Of a stretch of DNA of 64,000 nt, positions 1-9,823 are shown in pieces (within the stretch, counting starts at the first letter, position 1; the number at the start of each line of letters is the position of its first letter). The translations under genes were made by a program, and so were the position numbers. The notes below the pieces were generated by a model that worked only from the letters and a program-made list of their open reading frames with translations, was not told the DNA's origin and ran no database searches. Source of the DNA: Tritrichomonas musculus (Eukaryota; Parabasalia; Tritrichomonadida; Tritrichomonadidae); the NCBI GenBank assembly GCA_039105265.1, contig JAPFFF010000009.1, positions 1,860,001-1,924,000 on the forward strand, in the 5' to 3' direction.

Positions 1-1459
1 ACAGGACTATACATTATGTCAGAAATTTTTACAACAAATAGCGATTATTTTTTGTATACTTTACCTTTTAATAACAATCAATTTGATTGAATCAAACAGT
101 CTGACCGATTCTATGAGATTATTCAAATTAATTGAGATATTTTTTTGAAGTCAATAATTTATATATAACTCATAAAAAAAACAATATATAAACAATTAAA
201 CATTTGAATATAAATAATAACATTATTTTATAATATATAATAATAATAAAAAGTGCTATTAAAGCAGTATATGAAAAATCAAATTTAAATCATTCTGAAA
301 AAATTAATGGTAATTAAATAAATTAAATAGATAAATCATTTGATGTTTATTAATAGCAAATCAGTTATTTGTTCAGCAAAAAATAATGTATTTTTTAAAA
401 ATGAAATATTCGTAAATAGAACTCAATTTCAACTCCAAAATTTTAGATTGGAAAAAAAAAATAGTATTATATATTAACAATTATTTATCAAAAATATTAT
501 TTATCAGGTATTTGGCGAGAAAACGAACCTCGCCAAAAAAATTCGAACGATAGATTCAATTCTTTCAAATTATTTGAAGGAAAAACTCACAATTTACTCG
601 TTAGACGATTAGAATTTCAATAAATTATTTTCTTGCTAATTATTGAAAATTGAATATCATTGAAAGTATGTATTATTTATTATATATATTTCTTGATCAA
701 TTATATATGTGCATTTAATATAATTTTTAAATAAATTATATATATAAAAATAAATAACAAATTAATAAATAAATCTAATGTAATCCTTTGTTATTATAAT
801 AAAATACATAAAAATAACATTATAAGGTCAATTTATAACCATATCTCTCTTTTTATATTAATCTATTTTTATTTTGATAAAATTTGAATAAATATCTTAT
901 TAAAATAAAAATATAATTTTAATAATATATATATAATTACATGAATCTGCATTTATATTCAAAATATTAATATTTTTATTGAATATTAGAATCTATAAAA
1001 AAAAATTAATCGTTTTTTATCTGAAAAATTTATTTAATAATTTCAATTAATTCAAAAAATTTGGGACCTATATCTCAATTTTCAGTGAATTTTGAGAGAT
1101 ATTCTCAAATCATATTACAACTCTGGAATCAAATGCGTTTTTATCAATTTCTATAGGTGGTTACACTTTTTATTTTATCAAAAATTTTGATTCAAAACAT
1201 ATTATTCAAAATATCTAAGTATACTTTTATCTAGCCAGTTATAACTGGATTTAGAAACAATTATTTTTTTGACCTATATACATCTGCGAAGCTATATCTC
1301 AAAAAAATATTCAAAAATTTGAATTATTTTAATGAATAATTTTTTCTGAATTGTAAATAATTTTTTCTGAATTGTCAATTTTATTTTGATAACTTTGAGA
1401 TGAAATAACGTTTCAAGATACAAATTGATTGTAAATTAAAAAATTGATATTTTTTGCGA
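1..1459. other. AT-rich region, no gene seen
   Basis: I see no credible coding region. The stretch is dominated by A/T runs. Two local structures stand out. One is a 9-bp perfect stem (TTTGGCGAG at 511-519 with CTCGCCAAA at 529-537, 9-nt loop), which is unusually GC-rich for its surroundings. The other is a short tandem duplication of ATAATTTTTTCTGAATTGT at about 1337-1375, just upstream of the next gene. It probably holds the promoter of the gene starting at 1460. Confidence 0.6.
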
Positions 1460-4400
1460 ATGTCAATATCATTGAAGGGATATCAGAGCATTTTTCAATC
1501 ATCACAATTTACTCAAAAGTCTTTTTCAAGTCAAGGCTTCAATGATAAATTCACTTTCAAGAGTTTTAATAATAATTTTATATTTCCTTTTTATGACGAG
1601 CTTCTTCGTATGGTAAAGTTGAATTCAATATTTTCAGTTATAATAATCATTATTCTTCTCATTCAGGCATATAAAACTTTCCCTAATTTTATAGATAATG
1701 ATGTATCGGATTACTTAACAAATTTTAACTTTATTGCAAAATTTAATGGCATTTTCATCCCTCTTATTTATTTTTTGATCAATATACTTTATTTTGTTTA
1801 TTTATTTCTCAGTTATAGATCAAAAAGAATGTTTAATTATTGGCAATTATATTTAGCATCGCTTATTCTTAATTTTTTTAATGTGATACTTTTTACTCCA
1901 GTATGTGGAATGTGTGGCGATTTTGCGGTGCAAATAGAAAACGCATTTTCAAACCACAATTTATTCCATATTACACCCATAAATATTGATCAAAATAAAT
2001 CTAATGCTTTTAAGCACAATGCATTTATAAATCATTTTTTTCAAAATAAAATAAATCACAAATACTTTAACAATAATGCTAAAAACTTAAGATTCACTAA
2101 TGAAAAAAATCATACATTTACCAAAAATTTCACAAAAGCAAATTGTGGATACAATATTATTAACAATAGTATTAAAAACAATATATTTCAAGATCATATT
2201 AAAAAAGGAAAAGAAAAGAATATAATTCAAGATAAAAACGTTATTAAAAAATTTCAAGATAATGATAATAAAAACAAACAGATTTTTTTAAAAAGTGATG
2301 GTAGATACAGCATAGCTGATAAAAATACAAATCTCAATTTCCAAAATCATAAAAATGTCATTTTTTCAAATAATTCTATTTCTAACAAATCACCATTGAT
2401 GGACAATGATACAATGGAAAATATACAATACTTTTTTTATAAAAATTCTGATTTTTCGAAATGCACATTTTCGCTCATTATTACATTAATAGAAGGAGTA
2501 ATAATATATTTTCAGATATTTGGGAATTTTTATTTTGCAAGTGAATCACCATATTTGAATCGAACAATTTTTGCAATGTGGGATTGCAGAGTCTTTGTTT
2601 TTACCATATTATTAATTGGATTCAATCAATTTGCATCTCTTATATTAGCAATTTTTCATAAATGGTGTACAATATTTTACTTATTTGTAACGCTATTATT
2701 TGTTATATATATATTATACTATACTTTTTTTCAGCCTTTTATTAATATTTGGATGAATTCATTTTTTCAATCATTATTAACTTATATACTAATCGAAAAT
2801 TTCATGTATATATTATATACTTTTAATGGATCAAATGCTTGTATAAATGTTGCTTCAGTGGCATTTTTTTTTATAATCATATATTTATTTATTTATTATT
2901 TTATTAACAAAAAGATAATTAATAAAGTTGATAAGAAGCTTTCACCGCCAGAAGTTAAATCACCTGACACTCAGACTGAATCTGATCAAATTGAAGAATA
3001 TCAATTTTATCAATTAACTGATCAAGAAAAGCGAGACATGTTTGACAAATATGTTTTTCAATCAATAGATCATGCTCTCTTATATTTTCGCGTTGGGATT
3101 ACTCGTGCATCTCCTTATTTCATTGATTTTTCATTCATCAGATACATGAAAGATACATACGGCCAAAAACAGATTCAATTTTTTATTCTTCAATTATCTG
3201 CTCTTTTCCCATCACAACATCAATTTTTTAATTATTGCATAACATTAGCATCTAAAAGAGAAGACTTTTTTAATGTCTTTGAAGAATTTATCATGTATCA
3301 GTTTCATCGAATTAATATTGTTCGTCAATCTAGTGTATCAAAAGAAGTAACAAAAGAGCTTATTAGACTTGAAGCAATGACTGATGATTCTATATCAGCG
3401 ATTCGTGGTTTTTGGGCTGAAATATTACAAACTAAGACAGAATTTAATGCAGCATCGCTTGGATTCATTCGAACACTAGCTTTTAACACAAGATCATGCT
3501 ATCTTGATGCTATTGATAAATATCCCAACTCAACCCAGATACTAAATTCCTACTGTCGATTTTTGTGTGAATCATATGGAGATTACATTGAATGCATTCG
3601 AATTGGCCAAAGAATAAGATTGATTGAAAGAGGGAAGTTTGAAAACATTGATTATTGTTTTCGTTCTTTTGTTAATGTTTTCCCACAATATTTAAAAAGA
3701 CAAATTCTAGATACAAAGGGCTCTTTTATTTATGAAAACCAAGCTTCTATTAGTTCGCAATCATTATCTTCATTATCATCGGCCAAATCGTCGCAATCAT
3801 TTGATAATGCTAGAGGATTATCAGCAATGAATGAAGGATACCAAACATCAAAAAAATTAAGCAAAAAAATTACGTTAAAAAAGAGGAGTACCGGAGACTT
3901 TGAGAATATAATTGAACAAGAAAATTATGATACTTTAATTAACAATTTATTCACAAGTGGAAAGGCAAGGCTTTCAATTCAGCACATTGTAGATCGAAGT
4001 CGTAATCATAGCTTGGTTTTTGCTCGTTTTCTGTCAATTCTTCAAGCCATTCTTTTTATTATAATTGTCTGCTTATTTTTCGGTTACATTGTAAGCTTTC
4101 GAAATCCAATGAACTTCATTAGAAGCTCGGCAAGAGAATCCAATATTATCTTCTCTCTTCAATATTGCTCATTAATTGCTGGTATTCAATATTTGAGTGA
4201 ATTTTACAAAGTGAACTTCACTTCTAAAATAATTCAAAAATTGAATATAAGAGAAGAAAATTTGCACAATTTTCCATGTTCTTTTAATATCCCAATGTAT
4301 GCGCTAGATCAAATGGCCAGGCGAATAATTACTCTTCTTGATGAAGAGATCCAATTCATTCTCAATCACCCAGATGAAAATCTAGATGTGATACGAGTTT

Positions 4401-7400
4401 ATAACGGCATTATTTTAAACGAGTCTGACATATTTTTTCCTGAAACATATTCAACAGGAAAGAAAAAGAAAATAAAAAGCGACTTCGAAAATCAATCAAG
4501 ATGGGAAGAAGGGATTTATTTGGTCAATTATAATAATGACAAAAGATCTACTTATAAAACATCAATGAGAAACGGTCTTGAAATTTTTGTATCACAAGCA
4601 GAACGGTTAGCTTTTGAGCATGTTTATGAAACCACAAATAACAAGAAGAATCCAAATTTTGAGCAATTTTATGACATTTATTTTGACCTTTTAATTAACG
4701 GTGTAATTTTATCACAACCGTTTTTTCATTTATTTGAAATTATATCAGAAAAAGGTGTAAAAATCATACAAACCACTGAAAAATTGGTTGTTAATATAAC
4801 CGCCTCAGTGGCGGTTGTTTGCTTTGTAATTTTCTTTGTCGCACGTTTATATGCCTATATTAAAATTAAAGAGTCGATAAAGATGATTTCAATGGTAATT
4901 AAAAAAGTGAATTTTAAGGACATAATTGAAACAATGAAGCCGATTTATTTGAAGTCAAAAAACCCAATAAAAATTCACTCAACGAGTAATCATTCAATTT
5001 ATGACTTTTCTCCTTCTCTGGCCATTTATCCATTGATTTCTATCCTTTCGGTTTCGATTTCTCTAGGTTTCTTCTCATTCATCTCATTCCAGTGTATTTC
5101 ATCATTCAATTTCATAAGAAAGGCACAAGAATGGGAAAATGATTGCGCTTCTCGTTTCTTGTCTTTGACAGTGTCAATGAACGGTTTAATAGCAGAATAT
5201 ATAAAGAAACTTGATTTCTCTTTTTCTGAAGAGCTATCAAAAAGTTACTTTCAATTATTGAATATCTCTCAAAAAATTGACCTTTCAATAATCGCCAATG
5301 GAAAAAGTTTAAACCAGCACTATTTCATGATCAATCAAAATGCAACGGTTAGTTCTTCACAAAGAGCTCCAAACAACATAACCAAAAATCCATTCAAAAT
5401 TTCAAAGCATTCAAAATTCAATGATCTCAGAAAAAAATTGAATGAAGAAGAAGAAAAAGAAGAATATGCGCCAACTGCCTTGAAATGCAATGAAATTTAC
5501 AATGGAAACATTTCAACACAGATGAACATTGCAACTTATCTCGACTGCATTTCAATTGAGAACAGAATCAACCTTGGAATCCACTTTTATCATTTGATGA
5601 GAGACACTTTCCATGACCAAGAACTTACTGAATCTGTCGAGTTTATAATGTCACTTTTCATCATTGACAAGTACCTCTTTCGTGACCTTCCTGAGCTCCA
5701 AGACCAGATCTCTGAAACGGCCACTTCTGAGGTGATCAAAGAGAAAGAAAACGTCTTCATAATTGGCATTGTTGGCATTATTGTCATTTTAATTTTATTG
5801 CTTCTTGAGATTCTGACAATCACTCACATTTACTACAGTTTCAACGCATTCAAGCAACTAATCATGGTTCTCCCTCCTGCTGCCTTTTCGAACAATCCCT
5901 TTCTTTTGAATTTCCTTTCCAATTCATGCTCGAGCTCCATCCATGTCTTCAATATGAAGAACATATTGAAAACCGACAGGTCAATAAACGTTCGGGACTC
6001 AAGAATCATTTCTGAAGAGGAAATCCTCATCGATTCAGTCGATGAAGGAATAGTCAGCACCGACAAGAACATGATTATTCAATATGTAAACCCAGCCATT
6101 CAAAAATTGACTGGCTTTTTACCTGACCAACTTTTAGGACAGGCCTTGCTTTATTTAATTCCGCTTTCGTCAAAGTTTGAAGATGAGCAAGTCTTCCTTG
6201 AAAAGTTTCCTTTTTACCAGAGACTTGGCGAAATTCAGAGCAACCACGGCGATCGCTTTGCTGAACTGAACACAAAAGTTCTGACTGATAAAGGAGAAGA
6301 GATATTGGTACGTGTTACAATCATTGGTATTTTTGATAAGAAAAAATTGAATGAAAAAACGGTTATGGTGAAATATAATAATTTAAATAAAATTAACCAA
6401 TTTTTACTTGATAATGCTGATGATTATGATGATAATAACTCAACATCAACTAATACTGCTAATGCTACAGTTAAAATGGGAACAATAAACAGTTTGGTCA
6501 ATAATCATCAAAATAATATATCTAATCGAGACGAGACTGAAGAATTTGTAGGAGCAACAATAATTTTGAAAGATATATCAAATGAAAGAGATTTGAAAAG
6601 AGCTTTAAAGAACGCAAAAAGAAAAAATGAAATTCTTCTCAATATGTTAATTCCTCTTCCAGTTTTGGAGCAAGTTAGAGAGTCGAAAAAGCAAGCTTTC
6701 TATTCTGCTAAAACTGCAACTTTGATCAAATTCGAATTATTAGGATTTAATGATTATATCGGTAAAATGTTGCCAAAGCAAATTATGTCAATAATCCAAG
6801 TTATTTATTCAAAGATCGACCAAATAACCGCAGAAAACAAATATAATCAAAATTCGCAAAAAAATCAGTCCCTCTTTGATAAATCAGGCCAACAACAAGT
6901 AAATAATGATAGTGCATCATCATTAAATAATTTAATACAAAATTCTCAAACTTCACTTTTGAAATTTAATTTCCATTTTGATGAAACTGAACTTTCAAAC
7001 AAAAATACAGATGATGAAGAAAATATTACTTTTCAACAAATTAGTAGAAGTAGCAAATCAGCAAAAACCCAAAGTTCTGAAAATATGAATTCAAATGATA
7101 TTGATGATTTCGAAGATCTTGATGATCTTTGCGATTTCAATTGTATTTATAATATTAGAAGCGATATTGATCAATTCGTCTCAATTTGTGGCCTCTTTGA
7201 TACTCAAGATGAGCCTCAAAAACAAGCTGAAAGCTGTGTTCGTTATGCATTGAAAGTGAAACATATTATTGAAAATATTGGACTTGAAGAGCAAGTAAAT
7301 ATGTTTATACATACAAAAATTGCTGTTTGTATGGGTGGTCCAATGAATGGATTTGTTGATGATCCTCAAAATCCTCAATTTCAAATTTTTTCAGATTTGT

Positions 7401-7651
7401 TAAGAGAGGCTGATAGTATTAAAAATAATGGGGATATTGACGCGGTTTATATTAATGAAAATGTTTATAATAATTTGATAAAAGAAAATTATGAAATTGA
7501 AGAAAAAATGACTGATGAATTTGGCAGCTTTGAGAATGATTTACAAAATATTTATGTTGTTAATAAATGCATTAAAAAGAAGAAGAAAAATAATAGCCAG
7601 GATTTGCTGTCAAATAATGTTTTTATAATTTCAGGTGATTCTGAAGGTTAG
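1460..7651 (+). CDS. giant multi-membrane PAS / cyclase-like protein
   Basis: About 2063 aa. The first ATG is at 1460; an in-frame TTG six bases upstream is an unlikely start. The N-terminal third has roughly eight hydrophobic membrane segments (residues ~50-480) with a long Asn/Lys-rich soluble loop at ~165-310. Further segments lie near 855, 1115, 1190 and 1430, with large loops between them that could face outside. A PAS domain follows at ~1518-1640 (DEGIVSTDKNMIIQYVNPA...LTG), then a short coupling helix (LLNMLIPLPVLEQV) and a class III nucleotide cyclase-like domain from ~1750 to 2050. In the cyclase-like part the first metal site reads KFELLGF, Glu where Asp is usual; a second Asp is kept in RSDIDQFVSICG. 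Large membrane PAS/cyclase proteins are a known expanded family in trichomonads. Whether this one is catalytically active is doubtful; a receptor or sensor role is inference. Confidence 0.8.
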   Translation: MSISLKGYQSIFQSSQFTQKSFSSQGFNDKFTFKSFNNNFIFPFYDELLRMVKLNSIFSVIIIIILLIQAYKTFPNFIDNDVSDYLTNFNFIAKFNGIFIPLIYFLINILYFVYLFLSYRSKRMFNYWQLYLASLILNFFNVILFTPVCGMCGDFAVQIENAFSNHNLFHITPINIDQNKSNAFKHNAFINHFFQNKINHKYFNNNAKNLRFTNEKNHTFTKNFTKANCGYNIINNSIKNNIFQDHIKKGKEKNIIQDKNVIKKFQDNDNKNKQIFLKSDGRYSIADKNTNLNFQNHKNVIFSNNSISNKSPLMDNDTMENIQYFFYKNSDFSKCTFSLIITLIEGVIIYFQIFGNFYFASESPYLNRTIFAMWDCRVFVFTILLIGFNQFASLILAIFHKWCTIFYLFVTLLFVIYILYYTFFQPFINIWMNSFFQSLLTYILIENFMYILYTFNGSNACINVASVAFFFIIIYLFIYYFINKKIINKVDKKLSPPEVKSPDTQTESDQIEEYQFYQLTDQEKRDMFDKYVFQSIDHALLYFRVGITRASPYFIDFSFIRYMKDTYGQKQIQFFILQLSALFPSQHQFFNYCITLASKREDFFNVFEEFIMYQFHRINIVRQSSVSKEVTKELIRLEAMTDDSISAIRGFWAEILQTKTEFNAASLGFIRTLAFNTRSCYLDAIDKYPNSTQILNSYCRFLCESYGDYIECIRIGQRIRLIERGKFENIDYCFRSFVNVFPQYLKRQILDTKGSFIYENQASISSQSLSSLSSAKSSQSFDNARGLSAMNEGYQTSKKLSKKITLKKRSTGDFENIIEQENYDTLINNLFTSGKARLSIQHIVDRSRNHSLVFARFLSILQAILFIIIVCLFFGYIVSFRNPMNFIRSSARESNIIFSLQYCSLIAGIQYLSEFYKVNFTSKIIQKLNIREENLHNFPCSFNIPMYALDQMARRIITLLDEEIQFILNHPDENLDVIRVYNGIILNESDIFFPETYSTGKKKKIKSDFENQSRWEEGIYLVNYNNDKRSTYKTSMRNGLEIFVSQAERLAFEHVYETTNNKKNPNFEQFYDIYFDLLINGVILSQPFFHLFEIISEKGVKIIQTTEKLVVNITASVAVVCFVIFFVARLYAYIKIKESIKMISMVIKKVNFKDIIETMKPIYLKSKNPIKIHSTSNHSIYDFSPSLAIYPLISILSVSISLGFFSFISFQCISSFNFIRKAQEWENDCASRFLSLTVSMNGLIAEYIKKLDFSFSEELSKSYFQLLNISQKIDLSIIANGKSLNQHYFMINQNATVSSSQRAPNNITKNPFKISKHSKFNDLRKKLNEEEEKEEYAPTALKCNEIYNGNISTQMNIATYLDCISIENRINLGIHFYHLMRDTFHDQELTESVEFIMSLFIIDKYLFRDLPELQDQISETATSEVIKEKENVFIIGIVGIIVILILLLLEILTITHIYYSFNAFKQLIMVLPPAAFSNNPFLLNFLSNSCSSSIHVFNMKNILKTDRSINVRDSRIISEEEILIDSVDEGIVSTDKNMIIQYVNPAIQKLTGFLPDQLLGQALLYLIPLSSKFEDEQVFLEKFPFYQRLGEIQSNHGDRFAELNTKVLTDKGEEILVRVTIIGIFDKKKLNEKTVMVKYNNLNKINQFLLDNADDYDDNNSTSTNTANATVKMGTINSLVNNHQNNISNRDETEEFVGATIILKDISNERDLKRALKNAKRKNEILLNMLIPLPVLEQVRESKKQAFYSAKTATLIKFELLGFNDYIGKMLPKQIMSIIQVIYSKIDQITAENKYNQNSQKNQSLFDKSGQQQVNNDSASSLNNLIQNSQTSLLKFNFHFDETELSNKNTDDEENITFQQISRSSKSAKTQSSENMNSNDIDDFEDLDDLCDFNCIYNIRSDIDQFVSICGLFDTQDEPQKQAESCVRYALKVKHIIENIGLEEQVNMFIHTKIAVCMGGPMNGFVDDPQNPQFQIFSDLLREADSIKNNGDIDAVYINENVYNNLIKENYEIEEKMTDEFGSFENDLQNIYVVNKCIKKKKKNNSQDLLSNNVFIISGDSEG

Positions 7652-7728
7652 CATTATTTATATTATTTAATAAATTTGTTTTTAGTTTTAATAATTTTTT
7701 TATCTGCTTGCAATTTTATTATTTTTGT

Positions 7729-7757
7729 AAAAAAAAAAAAAAGAGGAAGAAAAAAAA
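7729..7757 (-). terminator. Pol III T-run terminator of the tRNA
   Basis: Immediately 3' of the tRNA on its own strand come seven T residues, then CTTCCTC, then a longer T run. This is the usual RNA polymerase III stop signal. Confidence 0.75.
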
Positions 7758-7830
7758 TGCCTACGAGCGGAGTCGGACCGCCGACCTTTCGCTTACAAGG
7801 CGAACGCAATAACCACTATGCTACGCAGGC
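7758..7830 (-). tRNA. tRNA-Thr (anticodon TGT)
   Basis: Read on the minus strand this folds as a complete cloverleaf. There is a 7-bp acceptor stem (GCCTGCG/CGTAGGC, with one G-T), a 3-bp D stem, an anticodon stem TTCGC/GCGAA with loop CTTGTAA giving anticodon TGT (Thr), a 5-nt variable region, a T stem GGCGG/CCGCT and discriminator A. No intron and no encoded CCA. A run of T on the minus strand directly after the 3' end is a fitting Pol III terminator. Odd point: the T loop reads TCCGACT, with C where position 55 is normally T (pseudouridine), so box B has one mismatch. Confidence 0.93.
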
Positions 7831-7904
7831 TTATACTTTTTGAAAATGAAAATTTTATTTTACTGAAATATATTAATTATTTTTAAGAAAATTTTTATAT
7901 CAAA

Positions 7905-9437
7905 ATGGAATATGATTTTTCATATGATGAATCAAAGAACCAATCGATAAATACTAATATACCAAATAATAATTCATGTTCTGAAGCAAAGAACCAATTG
8001 GAAAATATTAATATGCCAAGTAATTATTCTCCTCATTGGAATGAACCTATCTCAATCAATAACTTTGATTTTATTTCTTCTAATGTTAATGTTAATGTTA
8101 AGTTCATTTGTGTTGCGGGATTTCCTGTAGATAATAATTGTTACTTAATCGAATTAACAGACTCCAAATCAAATAAATTTAATTTTATTTTAATCAAATC
8201 TGATAAATCTAATACATTAGAATTATTTGCAAATGATATTAAACAGAAAATAGAATCATCTCGCATTTTACCTTCAAAAAATGACAAGAAAATTATTTGT
8301 ATTCCAATTTTTGATATACTAATAATGAAAGATAATAATCATTTTTTTTTTCATTTAGGAGAAAATGGTATAAAATTAAGAAAAAAAAATATTTACCAAG
8401 ATATAACCAGTTATTTGGATTCGGACAAAAACAAAGAAGATGAAAATCCGGATCTGATAAAGTTTAGCAGTTCATTTTATTTTTTCCTCTATAAAATAAA
8501 TGAAAACAATAAAACAATCGAGTATTTATATGGTGAATGCCAAAAACCAGTTATTGATTCAACCAAAGAATCAGTAATTATACAATATAGACGTTCACCA
8601 CGTTTTGAAAAAATGATATTTTCATGTCAAGAAAAAAGGAAATCCAAAATTCAATTTTATTCTAAATTTTTTGTTATTATTGATAGAAGTTTTTTATTTG
8701 ATACATTTAATTACTGGCATGATAATAACAAAGGTATTGAATTTGATTATAATCGTCTTGTACAAAAAGATGGAATGCCATTTGCAGATGCTCAACAAAT
8801 TTTAATGGACCCAATTTTAGATATTCAAGATTTTCTTGATTTATATGCCGAGTCGGAACAAATAAATGATTTTGCTCGCAAATCGAATTATCTTTATAAA
8901 AGCTATGTCTCTAATTTTAAAAGTTTTAATTTAGATCAAGCGAAAATATTATTTAGCATTTTTTGTCTCTACGGACTTCTTCATGCAAAATATATACTTA
9001 CTCCTCCTGGGCAATCTAAAATGCTTGAATTGTATTCTTATAATTCTTTTCCTAAATGCCCAAGGTCAAAATGTAATGGAATTAGATGCTTGCCATATGG
9101 GATTACAGAAAGGCCATGCTCCCAATATGTGAAAATGTATTGTCCAAAATGTGAAAATGTTTACAATTACACAAAAAATAATCTTGATGGAGCATTCTTT
9201 GGACCAACTTATGTACACTTATTAATCAGAAAATTCCCAAAAATAAAGGAATTTGATGAAAGTCCAAAAGATCAAAATGTATCCAAAGAAGAAGAAGAAG
9301 AAGAAGAAGAAAAAGAAGAAAAAGAAGAAGAAGAAAAAGAAAAAGAAAAAGAAGAAGAAGAAGAAGAAGAAAGGTTTTCAATGTTTGGAATTCCTTTGAT
9401 CAATCAAGAAGAATTAAAAGAATTGAATCAATGTTAA
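7905..9437 (+). CDS. casein kinase II regulatory (beta) subunit-like protein
   Basis: 510 aa, ATG start. The C-terminal half matches CK2 beta. An N-terminal helical block around residues 265-330 (GIEFDYNRLVQKDGMPFADA) is followed by the zinc-binding motif CPRSKC at ~385-390 and YCPKC with Cys at 413 and 416, then the DGAFFGPTYVHLL stretch. All four zinc cysteines are present, so dimerisation and binding to the CK2 catalytic subunit are plausible. Typical CK2 beta is about 215-280 aa. Here an unrelated-looking 240-residue N-terminal extension precedes it, and the protein ends in a run of Glu/Lys (~462-490). The acidic tail is encoded by GAA repeats and may be length-variable. The function of the extension is unknown. 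Confidence 0.8.
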   Translation: MEYDFSYDESKNQSINTNIPNNNSCSEAKNQLENINMPSNYSPHWNEPISINNFDFISSNVNVNVKFICVAGFPVDNNCYLIELTDSKSNKFNFILIKSDKSNTLELFANDIKQKIESSRILPSKNDKKIICIPIFDILIMKDNNHFFFHLGENGIKLRKKNIYQDITSYLDSDKNKEDENPDLIKFSSSFYFFLYKINENNKTIEYLYGECQKPVIDSTKESVIIQYRRSPRFEKMIFSCQEKRKSKIQFYSKFFVIIDRSFLFDTFNYWHDNNKGIEFDYNRLVQKDGMPFADAQQILMDPILDIQDFLDLYAESEQINDFARKSNYLYKSYVSNFKSFNLDQAKILFSIFCLYGLLHAKYILTPPGQSKMLELYSYNSFPKCPRSKCNGIRCLPYGITERPCSQYVKMYCPKCENVYNYTKNNLDGAFFGPTYVHLLIRKFPKIKEFDESPKDQNVSKEEEEEEEEKEEKEEEEKEKEKEEEEEEERFSMFGIPLINQEELKELNQC

Positions 9438-9823
9438 GTGCAATTTACAATTTAAAATGTATATAATTCCAAAATCTTTAGATTATAATGCCTTTCTAAT
9501 TTGCATTTTTATGCTTTTATAATATTAATTATATAATTGTTGTTTAAATATAATATATATTTAATGATACAGAGAATACCATTATTAAGCATGGATTATT
9601 TTATTCAAGAATAATAACCAATAATAATTATATAAAACAAATTTATAATTGACTCTAAATTTGTGACACCACTGAATTAAAATTATGTAAACGTTTGGCA
9701 CTTAATGAAGAAATTTGATATGTGCGGCTGCAGCGAATATTAGTTATAAAATATTGAATATGAATCTATAGTTTTTTTCTCTCTTCAGGCGCATTCACAT
9801 AAAATAAGCATAACAAATGAGAT
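9438..9823. other. spacer between convergent genes
   Basis: This is the 3' region of two convergent genes. It contains GATACAGAGAATACC and AGCATGG at about 9567-9591, which loosely resemble U6 snRNA boxes, but nothing else of U6 follows. No gene is called. Confidence 0.5.

Noticed and set aside
511-537. GC-rich 9-bp hairpin as a possible terminator or RNA gene
   Set aside because: No T run follows on either strand beyond background and no RNA family is recognisable.
9560-9610. U6 snRNA-like strings ATACAGAGAA and AGCATGG
   Set aside because: The spacing is wrong and no internal stem-loop, 3' T run or expected flanking sequence follows.
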